NCBI GenBank assembly: GCA_021788795.1
Contig: JAJYKG010000141.1
Span: forward strand, 1 to 5,869
Origin: Thermoplasmata archaeon
GTDB lineage: Archaea > Thermoplasmatota > Thermoplasmata > RBG-16-68-12
DNA: 5,869 nucleotides
Direction of reading: 5' to 3'
In this document: one piece after another, positions 1 to 4,701 of the stretch
Numbering within the stretch: position 1 is the first letter of the stretch
Layout of the letters: the number at the start of each line of letters is the position of its first letter
Program-made: the position numbers and the translations under genes
The notes under the pieces: model-generated
Told to the model about the DNA's origin: nothing
What the model saw: the letters and a program-made list of their open reading frames with translations, nothing else
Databases searched by the model: none

Positions 1-525
1 GCACTGCCCTTCGCCGCCAACGTCTTCGACGGCGCTCTCTTCGTGACGACGATCTGCTTCGTCGACGACCTCGCGGCCTTGATGCGGGAGGCCCACCGGG
101 TCCTCCGGCCCGGTGGAGCCCTCGTCGCGGGGTTCGTGGACCGCGAGAGCCCTCTCGGTCGGCGCTACCGGGACGAGAGTGCACGGAACGTCTTCTACCG
201 GGATGCCACGTTCTACTCGACGCGGGAGCTCACAGCGTCCATGGAAGGCGCGGGCTTCGAGGGGCTCCAGTACGCGCAAACCATCTTCCGCGGGCTTGAG
301 GAGATTCAGGAGGCCGAGCCGACGTCCGTGGGCCATGGGAAGGGTTCCTTCGTGGTCGTGCGAGGCACGAAGCCCGGGCGAGCGGATCCCGCAAGACGGA
401 GGGTGCCCGCCGACCGATGCGCCTTCAGGAACCCCGGCCCCGATAAGGACGCCCGGGGGCGCGGCTACTTGCCGAGGACGAAGTGGAGGAGGTCTCCCTC
501 CCGCCTTTCGTCGAGAATCCGATAG
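1..525 (+). CDS. Class I SAM-dependent methyltransferase, C-terminal part (5' end outside window)
   Basis: The frame is open from base 1, so the N-terminus with the glycine-rich SAM-binding motif I lies upstream of the window. What remains is typical of the second half of a Methyltransf_11-like domain: a hydrophobic strand followed by Phe-Val-Asp-Asp, a helix, then the loop and strand Arg-Val-Leu-Arg-Pro-Gly-Gly with Leu-Val-Ala-Gly-Phe. Near the expected end is Lys-Gly-Ser-Phe-Val-Val-Val-Arg, which resembles the final beta strand of this fold. The substrate is unknown. The domain should end near base 370, but the frame continues about 50 residues to a TAG at 523-525 as an Arg/Pro-rich tail that runs 61 bases into the convergent gene on the other strand. 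That tail looks non-conserved, so a lost stop or a small frame error near 370-385 is possible. The methyltransferase call is firm; the 3' boundary is not. Confidence 0.8.
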   Translation, partial: ALPFAANVFDGALFVTTICFVDDLAALMREAHRVLRPGGALVAGFVDRESPLGRRYRDESARNVFYRDATFYSTRELTASMEGAGFEGLQYAQTIFRGLEEIQEAEPTSVGHGKGSFVVVRGTKPGRADPARRRVPADRCAFRNPGPDKDARGRGYLPRTKWRRSPSRLSSRIR

Positions 526-1127
526 CCCCGCAGGGCCACCCAGGCGGGCACGTCCGTGGGCGCCGTAAGATTGTCGGTCACCAGGTGCACGGCCTCGTCA
601 TCGGATATGCTCGCCATGAGCTCGCCCATAGCGACGAGGGTCTCGGGACATTCCCCGCCGATCCCCGAGACCTCGTAATCCGGAAAGACCGCGAAGCATC
701 GGACGCGCAGGCGGCGAATCGCGTCCTCGAACGACGCCCTCGCGTCCCGAGCCCTTGCCAGAGACGCCACGTTTTCCCCGGCGTTCGGCAGGAGGCGAGC
801 GAACCATCCCTGCCCATACGGATCCCGGTTGGCAAGGACAGGCTTCGTCGAGAGCGCATCGTTGGCGGCCGTGATCCTACCGGCCACCGGGGCCCTCACG
901 GCACCGAACCCGGTCGGGCTCTCGATCGTGGCGACGCTCTGGCCCCTCCCGACGTGGGTCCCGATGGGCTTCGTGCGGATGCGGGAGGTCGTTCCGGCAA
1001 GCGCGGCGAGGATGCAGGTGATCCCCAGGACGATCTCCCGTCCCTCCGGCCGGACCCACAGGTTCTCCTCGACGTCGTAGAGCAGGTCCTCCGGGAAAGG
1101 GCAGTGATCGATCTCCGTGCGGCTCAC
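465..1127 (-). CDS. GcvH-like (lipoyl-type) domain without lipoyl lysine, fused to TusA-like sulfur-carrier domain
   Basis: This is a 220-residue protein with two domains. Residues 9-114 match the glycine-cleavage H-protein fold: a Cys-Pro-Phe-Pro-Glu-Asp-Leu opening, Leu-Trp-Val-Arg near 23-26, Gly-Ile-Thr at 35-37, Ala-Pro-Val-Ala-Gly at 79-83, Asn-Asp-Ala-Leu at 89-92 and Asp-Pro-Tyr-Gly-x-Gly-Trp at 102-108. The family's lipoylated lysine, two residues after Glu-Ser, is Thr72 here, so standard lipoylation is not expected. Residues about 145-220 look like TusA/SirA: Gly-Gly-Glu-Cys160-Pro-Glu-Thr replaces the usual CPxP motif, followed by a helix, a Thr-Asp-Asn strand, Asp-Val-Pro-Ala-Trp and a final strand ending in Lys. 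TusA proteins carry persulfide sulfur on that cysteine. The start is GTG at 1127, immediately after the TAG of the peptidase gene, which implies translational coupling. This is the last gene of the minus-strand block and converges on the methyltransferase. A cytoplasmic sulfur-carrier or scaffold role is inferred. Confidence 0.85.
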   Translation of the reverse strand: MSRTEIDHCPFPEDLLYDVEENLWVRPEGREIVLGITCILAALAGTTSRIRTKPIGTHVGRGQSVATIESPTGFGAVRAPVAGRITAANDALSTKPVLANRDPYGQGWFARLLPNAGENVASLARARDARASFEDAIRRLRVRCFAVFPDYEVSGIGGECPETLVAMGELMASISDDEAVHLVTDNLTAPTDVPAWVALRGYRILDERREGDLLHFVLGK

Positions 1128-1817
1128 CTACCCGGGGTTTCCTGTTCCCGCGGATTCCTTCTCCCTAAGCCCTTCGACCACGACCGCGCAGGAGACGCCT
1201 CGGAAGCCGACAAGGGACGCAAATTCCTCGGACGGACGATGGGAATTCCCCTCGGACGCGAGGGGGTCGTGGAAGGCCACGAAACCCCGGTCGCAGGCCG
1301 TGACGACGACCCAATGGGGGACGTCCTCGTCCGTGACGAGCCGGGCGTCGACGAGCACGAGGGGGACCCAGGATCGGGCGAGCCAGCCCGAGATGTCGTC
1401 CAAGGAAACACCGCGGACTCGATCGGGGATCCCCGCCTCCCGGCAGCGCGCCTTCACGTCCTCGTGCAGCGCGCGGGCGACGGTGCGATTCTCCTCCGCA
1501 AGCGGGAGCCCCAGACATTCGAGGAGTTCGATGGTCTCCGCGCTCCCTTGGGTCCTCACCCCGAAGCCGCGGCGATGGGCGGCGAGGGCCAACCCTTGCC
1601 GGCTCGACGCGTACGCCTCGACGAGGTTCGCCTCTCGCCAGATGTCGATCTCGAGCTCCCGCGTCGCCGGCAAGGTGGGATCGAAGGAGCGCATCGCCAT
1701 GATGAGGCACGCGGGCCCGCAGGTGAAGTCGAGGCTCTGTCGGTAGAAAGGAACGGGAGCAGCCTTGCCCAGCGGTCGCTTCAGGACGTGAGGACTTTGT
1801 CCGCCCACAGGGTCCAC
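1128..1817 (-). CDS. C39-like papain-fold cysteine peptidase (DUF3335/peptidase_C39-like)
   Basis: The protein has 229 residues from the outermost GTG. Catalytic elements are visible in family order: Phe-Thr-Cys33-Gly-Pro-Ala-Cys with an upstream Gln27 (oxyanion position), Pro-His168-Trp-Val-Val-Val, and His-Asp184-Pro. This Cys-His-Asp set is the papain-like arrangement of C39 and DUF3335-type peptidases. There is no transmembrane segment or ABC-transporter domain, so this is a free-standing soluble domain rather than a bacteriocin-exporter peptidase. The gene overlaps the end of the DsrE gene by 37 bases and is directly abutted by the GcvH-TusA gene, so all three are probably co-translated. 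The GTG at 1808 (residue 4) is an alternative start, with a GGAG sequence about 8 bases upstream. The substrate is unknown; candidates are its operon neighbours or thiol adducts (inference). Confidence in the fold is high; peptidase activity is not shown. Confidence 0.82.
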   Translation of the reverse strand: MDPVGGQSPHVLKRPLGKAAPVPFYRQSLDFTCGPACLIMAMRSFDPTLPATRELEIDIWREANLVEAYASSRQGLALAAHRRGFGVRTQGSAETIELLECLGLPLAEENRTVARALHEDVKARCREAGIPDRVRGVSLDDISGWLARSWVPLVLVDARLVTDEDVPHWVVVTACDRGFVAFHDPLASEGNSHRPSEEFASLVGFRGVSCAVVVEGLREKESAGTGNPG

Positions 1818-2131
1818 TCCGTCATCGCGTCGAGGGAGCTGCGTTTGGCCCTCTCGAGGAACTTCTCGTACCGGAGCGCCCTGGCGTCCATGCAGGTGCC
1901 GAGCGCGCCCACGACGGTGCCGCGTTCCGCGAGGGACTTCAACATCAACTCGACGTTGTAATCACCCCGGGGCACGGCCTGTCCGGCCTCCGCGCACGCG
2001 GCGCAATCGCCGACCCGGAAGACACGCATCTCCGGCTCCGGCCGCTTCTTGAGGAGGGCGAGCTGGGGTGCCTCGTAGGCGCGCTCCGTCCCGTAGGGCG
2101 GGTCATTCAGGATCCGGAGGAGGCACGACAC
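1781..2131 (-). CDS. DsrE/DsrF/YchN-like sulfur-relay protein
   Basis: The 116-residue product has the usual length of the family and its hallmarks in order: Asn-Asp-Pro-Pro-Tyr-Gly-Thr-Glu-Arg at 9-17, a strand Arg-Val-Phe-Arg-Val-Gly-Asp at 36-42, Gly-Gln-x-Val-Pro at 50-54, Tyr-Asn at 58-59, Gly-Thr-Cys80-Met-Asp-Ala-Arg at 78-84, and the C-terminal Glu-Trp-Thr-Leu-Trp-Ala-Asp-Lys-Val-Leu. Cys80 is the position that carries persulfide sulfur in DsrE-type proteins. These usually form homo- or hetero-oligomers in the cytoplasm and exchange sulfur with TusA, a domain of which is encoded two genes downstream. The start chosen is GTG at 2131, because GGAGGTGG lies at an ideal distance upstream and the family motif begins a few residues in. 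An ATG at 2155 would add eight Gly/Ser-rich residues and has no good ribosome site. An extra Cys43-x-x-Cys46 pair is unusual. Confidence 0.9.
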   Translation of the reverse strand: MSCLLRILNDPPYGTERAYEAPQLALLKKRPEPEMRVFRVGDCAACAEAGQAVPRGDYNVELMLKSLAERGTVVGALGTCMDARALRYEKFLERAKRSSLDAMTEWTLWADKVLTS

Positions 2132-2138
2132 GTCAGGA

Positions 2139-2146
2139 CCACCTCC
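2139..2146 (-). promoter_or_regulatory. Ribosome binding site that decides the DsrE GTG start
   Basis: The minus strand reads GGAGGTGG, a near-complete complement of the 16S rRNA 3' end. It lies seven bases before the GTG at 2131. It falls inside the longer frame that begins at ATG 2155, which is why the shorter GTG start is preferred. Confidence 0.7.
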
Positions 2147-2226
2147 AGAGCCCATGCTTCTCGAAATGGCCAATCGGGGCGGGGCGACCGAGTCCTGTCC
2201 ATACCGACACGCGTCCCACAGTGATC

Positions 2227-2502
2227 TCACTCTTTGTCATCCGGGACGGCCTGCCCACCCAGCTCGTCACGCAGGGCGTTGAGGAGGGCCGTCGCCACAT
2301 GCTGCTTCTCCTCCGCCGAGAGCCCCGCCAACACGTTGCTCATGCACGCCCCCATCATCCCCTGCATGAACGCGATCTTGTCTTCGAGGGTCATGCCCTG
2401 GAAGAGCGTGCCGACCATTTGGTTCATCATCCTTACCATGCCCTCCGCTCCCATCTTGCCAGCCACGCTCTCGGCCATGGCGCCCATCATCTTGTCCATC
2501 AT
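2227..2502 (-). CDS. Small methionine-rich helical protein, function unknown
   Basis: This 91-residue protein contains 15 methionines (16 %), mostly paired or spaced on one helix face in residues 1-54, and a single cysteine, Cys53, inside a Met-Met-Gly-Ala-Cys-Met cluster. No signal peptide or membrane segment is convincing. Two internal copies of a short motif are visible: Gln-Gly-Met-Thr-Leu-Glu-Asp-Lys at 35-42 and Ala-Gly-Leu-Ser-Ala-Glu-Glu-Lys at 59-66. The same motif occurs in the N-terminus of the adjacent ArsR protein and in the first small gene of the block. The start is ATG at 2502 with AGGAGG seven bases upstream. The gene begins 16 bases after the ArsR stop, so the two are almost certainly co-transcribed. 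The Met/Cys clusters could bind a soft metal such as Cu(I) or act as a thiol sensor, but that is inference. I do not recognise a named family. Confidence 0.8.
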   Translation of the reverse strand: MMDKMMGAMAESVAGKMGAEGMVRMMNQMVGTLFQGMTLEDKIAFMQGMMGACMSNVLAGLSAEEKQHVATALLNALRDELGGQAVPDDKE

Positions 2503-2509
2503 CGCGGTT

Positions 2510-2515
2510 CCTCCT
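2510..2515 (-). promoter_or_regulatory. Strong Shine-Dalgarno site of the methionine-rich gene
   Basis: The minus strand reads AGGAGG, seven bases before the ATG at 2502. It sits in the 16-base gap after the ArsR stop codon and supports independent, efficient initiation of the methionine-rich protein within a shared transcript. Confidence 0.7.
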
Positions 2516-2518
2516 GCG

Positions 2519-3085
2519 CTATTTCTCCGCCAGCGGTTGCGCCAGCGAGTAATACACGTTGCGCCCGCGCTTCTCGGCCTGGACCAATCCCGCGTCTTTC
2601 AAGACGCGGAGGTGGTGCGACACCGTCGCTTGCGCCAGGGTGAGCGCCTCCGTCAAGTCTTCCACGCACATTTCCTTCTCCGAAAGGAGCTTGACGACCT
2701 TCAGACGCGTCTCGTCTGCGAGGGCGCCAAACAGCTGCGCGGGTTCGGCGGTCTGAATCGCGTCCGGGTGCGGCGCCGCGGCGAGGGAAGACATCATCCG
2801 AGCACAGGCCTCCCATGGCGCAAAGCCGGCCGGGCCTGCTTCGGGCATCCGTTGCATGAACGGGGGTCCCATCCTCGTGCGCCCACGGGTACCGTCACCC
2901 ACGGCCCGGCGTTCCGTCACGTCCCGCGTCAGCTTCAGCAGAAACTCCTGCCTGGCGGCGGGTTCCAAGTCCGCGAACAACTTTTGAACGAACTCCATCT
3001 TCTCCGCGCGGCTCAGGCCCTCGAACGCTTTCGCGATGAGCCGCTCGGCCAGGGTGTCGGACAAATTATCCGCGATGGTTCTCAC
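2519..3085 (-). CDS. ArsR/SmtB-type winged-helix repressor with N-terminal extension
   Basis: The 188-residue protein carries a classical ArsR winged helix at residues 115-183: Leu-Phe-Gly-Ala-Leu-Ala-Asp-Glu-Thr-Arg-Leu at 118-128, Met-Cys140-Val-Glu-Asp-Leu, the recognition helix Ala-Thr-Val-Ser-His-His-Leu at 153-159, Leu-Lys-Asp-Ala-Gly-Leu-Val, and the wing ending Asn-Val-Tyr-Tyr-Ser-Leu. Cys140 sits where ArsR-type arsenic sensors have their cysteine pair, but only one cysteine is present there (Cys-Val-Glu-Asp). About 110 residues precede the domain, which is unusual for a family of about 100 residues in total. This extension holds a Glu-Gly-Leu-Ser-x-Ala-Glu-Lys helix at 22-29 and Ala-Pro-Trp-Glu-Ala-Cys94, both echoed in the upstream small gene. 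It probably represses its own block and responds to a thiol, persulfide or metal (inference). The GTG at 3085 directly abuts GGAGG, which is too close for a normal ribosome site, so the exact start is uncertain. Confidence 0.88.
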   Translation of the reverse strand: MRTIADNLSDTLAERLIAKAFEGLSRAEKMEFVQKLFADLEPAARQEFLLKLTRDVTERRAVGDGTRGRTRMGPPFMQRMPEAGPAGFAPWEACARMMSSLAAAPHPDAIQTAEPAQLFGALADETRLKVVKLLSEKEMCVEDLTEALTLAQATVSHHLRVLKDAGLVQAEKRGRNVYYSLAQPLAEK

Positions 3086-3148
3086 CCTCCGTTCTGGCTT
3101 TCGTTCGGAGCACAGCCCCCGCGATCCGGCGGGGCGAAGGCCGCCTCC

Positions 3149-3418
3149 CTACCACCACCCACCGCAGCATACTTGCCACGGATAGAACCCTGTGGTCCGA
3201 CGGAACGCTTCCCACGGAGGCAAGGCGAACGCATTGGGCTGCTGCCGCTCTAAGCGCTCCAGCCGTTCGTCCACGCTCGCGTTGGTGCGCGACGCGGTGG
3301 CGCCCTCTCTGCCCTCGCCGCGAATCAAACGCTCAAGGAGCGCCAATTTCTCCTCCTGGCTCAACCCTTCCAAGAGATTCTCGAGGTCCGTCATGCGCCT
3401 CGCATAACCCATCGCCAT
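3149..3418 (-). CDS. Small protein with coiled-coil-like helices and an aromatic/cysteine C-terminal tail
   Basis: This 89-residue product is not a family I recognise. Residues 10-35 form a charged amphipathic helix containing Glu-Gly-Leu-Ser-Gln-Glu-Glu-Lys. Residues 49-59 (Asp-Glu-Arg-Leu-Glu-Arg-Leu-Glu-Arg) look like a short coiled coil. Residues 67-71 read Pro-Pro-Trp-Glu-Ala, and the tail 77-89 ends Pro-Trp-Gln-Val-Cys-Cys-Gly-Gly-Trp-Trp. The helix motif and the Pro-Trp-Glu-Ala motif recur in the same order in the ArsR extension directly downstream, so this may be a stand-alone copy of that extension. It is in the same reading frame as the ArsR gene, separated by one TAG and 63 bases. 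The first ATG fits an upstream TATA-like box as a leaderless start; ATG at 3394 is an alternative. A role as partner or sensor for the repressor is inference. Confidence 0.7.
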   Translation of the reverse strand: MAMGYARRMTDLENLLEGLSQEEKLALLERLIRGEGREGATASRTNASVDERLERLERQQPNAFALPPWEAFRRTTGFYPWQVCCGGWW

Positions 3419-3476
3419 ATTTAGATTCTACGATTTGTCTGGTAATTACATCGCCCTTTCCCGATGGATTGTCAAA
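3419..3476 (-). promoter_or_regulatory. Promoter/operator region of the sulfur-relay block
   Basis: This is the most AT-rich stretch of the window. GTAATTAC at 3442-3449 is a perfect 8-base palindrome lying 24-31 bases before the ATG at 3418, where an archaeal TATA box would sit for a leaderless transcript. A second dyad, TAGATTCTA at 3422-3430, lies about 20 bases away centre to centre, i.e. two helical turns, and overlaps the expected start of transcription. This arrangement suits an ArsR-type repressor blocking TATA access. A TTGACA on the minus strand (3475-3470) with TGTAAT 19 bases later gives a weaker bacterial-type reading. Function is inferred from position and symmetry only. Confidence 0.5.
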
Positions 3477-3497
3477 CGGCTGACCTGAGGGGGGTTC

Positions 3498-4175
3498 CTA
3501 GCCCGGCTTTCGCAGCGTGACCCTGAACAGCCGCCTGGGCAGCTCTCCCTCTTCGAACTCGTCCACGGAGACGGGGTCGTAGCCGCTCGCCAGGCGACGG
3601 ACCTTTTCTCGGCTCAAGAAGTGGACGACGAACCCTCCCATTTCGTACAGGTCTTCTCCACGACGGATTCCTTTGCCATAGTGAGGGTCATTCGTATTTC
3701 GCGCGGTGTAGACGTTGAGGCCCCCCGGCTTTACCACCCGCCAGATCTCACGGGAGAGGGAGCCCAGTTCGGATTCCGTTAGCGCCATACAATACAGCAT
3801 GTGCGAATAGCAAGCATCAACCGATTCATCTCCGAACGGGAGCGGATTTCTCACGTCGTGACGCATTGCCGTAACGGACGCCGACAACCCGAGGACTCGC
3901 GCCCTTCGGCGTACGGCCGCGACGGCCTTCTCACTGTAATCGAGTGCATGGACCTGGAATCCACATTGCGCCAGAAAGAGGGCATCTCGGCCTTGGCCGC
4001 AGCCCAGCTCGAGGATCTTCAGCTTGCCCTCTTGCTTGAAAAGTTCGACCGCCTTCCGGACCGGATCGCTAGGATCCTTTCCGAACATATTCGGATGCCG
4101 GGAGAAGGTGCGGTCCCAATGCGGACGTTGTCGGTTCAGGAGCTTCCGATCCGGACGCGCTCGCGCCACGTTCAT
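3498..4175 (-). CDS. Class I SAM-dependent methyltransferase (TehB-like)
   Basis: The 225-residue product is complete. Residues 18-36 (Pro-His-Trp-Asp, then Met-Phe-Gly-Lys-Asp-Pro-Ser) resemble the lead-in of TehB-like methyltransferases. SAM-binding motif I is Ile-Leu-Glu-Leu-Gly-Cys-Gly-Gln-Gly-Arg-Asp at 54-64, and the acidic residue of the next strand is Asp79. Then come Val-Asp-Ala-Cys-Tyr-Ser-His and the Val-Val-Lys-Pro-Gly-Gly loop. The substrate is not evident; TehB-type enzymes methylate tellurite or related oxyanions, but many relatives act on other small molecules. The start is ATG at 4175, with GAGAGGA six bases upstream. The frame extends 68 codons further to 4379, but that part is Arg/Pro/Gly-rich and looks non-coding. 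The gene ends 79 bases before the first gene of the sulfur-relay block on the same strand, so read-through is possible. Confidence 0.9.
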   Translation of the reverse strand: MNVARARPDRKLLNRQRPHWDRTFSRHPNMFGKDPSDPVRKAVELFKQEGKLKILELGCGQGRDALFLAQCGFQVHALDYSEKAVAAVRRRARVLGLSASVTAMRHDVRNPLPFGDESVDACYSHMLYCMALTESELGSLSREIWRVVKPGGLNVYTARNTNDPHYGKGIRRGEDLYEMGGFVVHFLSREKVRRLASGYDPVSVDEFEEGELPRRLFRVTLRKPG

Positions 4176-4238
4176 TGAGCGTCCTCTCCCGTTCAATACG
4201 CCATCTGCCCTCTTATCTCTTCGGCCACGGCGCTTCGG

Positions 4239-4246
4239 GTAAAATC
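4239..4246 (-). promoter_or_regulatory. Possible TATA-like box of the 4175 methyltransferase
   Basis: The minus strand reads GATTTTAC here, an AT-rich word in a GC-rich stretch, 64 bases before the ATG. If used as a TATA box it would give a leader of about 40 bases carrying the visible GAGAGGA ribosome site. This is a positional guess only. Confidence 0.25.
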
Positions 4247-4421
4247 GTCCATCGTCCACCCGTCGCGAAGCGACTTCCAAGGGGGACCTAGGGGCTGCGC
4301 CGGCGAGCCGGCATCCCTTTCGTCGCATCGCTCCGCAGGGGGCGCCCTGTGGATTTCGTCCCTGCGCTGCCTGCCCCAAGCACCTGGTGCCAAACCTGCG
4401 ATCACGCGCCTCGCCGCGAAT

Positions 4422-4701
4422 TCAGATGGACTGGCCTGAGGCGAGCCGGGCTGCCTTTCGTGCTCCCTTGCAGGCGAACTTCATGCGGCAGACTTCGCCC
4501 TCGGGCTTGATGCCGGCCGGACACAAGTCCCCACGGGTGTTGCTCGCAGCGGCCCATGGTCGGCCCGGGACCGCGCTCAACGTTGCCCACGACCAGCCCG
4601 GAACGGGTAGCGTCCGAGTTCTCGCAGGATCCGCGGGTCTCGTCCCGCTGGCGGATCGCCTCGGTCTTCGAGCCGATGAGTCGGGCATGAACTCCTCCCA
4701 T
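4422..4701 (-). pseudogene. Possible frameshifted small cysteine-rich gene
   Basis: Neither minus-strand frame gives a natural protein alone, but joining them does. From ATG 4701 one frame reads about 55 plausible residues with GC-rich third positions, including Gly-Ser-Cys-Glu-Asn-Ser-Asp and Gly-Arg-Cys-Glu-Gln-His. A one-base shift near 4524-4545 continues with Asp-Leu-Cys-Pro-Ala-Gly, Glu-Val-Cys-Arg-Met-Lys-Phe and Ala-Cys-Lys-Gly, ending in TGA at 4424. The join lies at short homopolymers (CCCC 4529-4532 and GGG 4535-4537), common sites of indels or sequencing error. The joined protein of about 93 residues would carry five cysteines, suggesting metal binding. An ATACTAT box lies 21-27 bases before the ATG. 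I do not recognise the family. It may be a real gene with an assembly error, a decayed gene, or chance. Confidence 0.3.

Noticed and set aside
483..1961. 492-codon open frame on the plus strand
   Set aside because: It lies opposite three minus-strand genes with clear family motifs. Its translation is rich in Arg, Gly, Pro, Asp and His with no recognisable domain, as expected for an antisense frame in GC-rich DNA.
3149..3151. Pyrrolysine decoding of the TAG between the small gene and the ArsR gene
   Set aside because: Six of the ten stops assigned in the window are TAG, including genes whose ends match their families, so TAG appears to be an ordinary stop here.
2234..3253. 339-codon open frame on the plus strand
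   Set aside because: It is antisense to the Met-rich, ArsR and small genes, which have good motifs and, for the Met-rich gene, a strong ribosome site. Its product shows no domain.
3445..3475. Bacterial sigma-70 promoter (TTGACA and TGTAAT on the minus strand)
   Set aside because: The spacing of 19 bases is longer than the usual 17, and the TATA-plus-leaderless reading fits the distance to the ATG better; it is kept only as an alternative.
4176..4379. Extension of the methyltransferase to a start at 4379
   Set aside because: The added 68 residues are Arg/Gly/Pro-rich and unlike the family. ATG 4175 has a good ribosome site and the family lead-in begins right after it.
4262..4390. tRNA or other known structural RNA in the hairpin-containing gap
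   Set aside because: No T-loop consensus, anticodon arm or RNase P/SRP signature could be found; only short isolated hairpins are present.
4193..4405. 70-codon minus-strand frame just upstream of the methyltransferase
   Set aside because: Only its last 20 or so residues look protein-like, there is no ribosome site, and the rest resembles non-coding sequence. It may simply be leader DNA.
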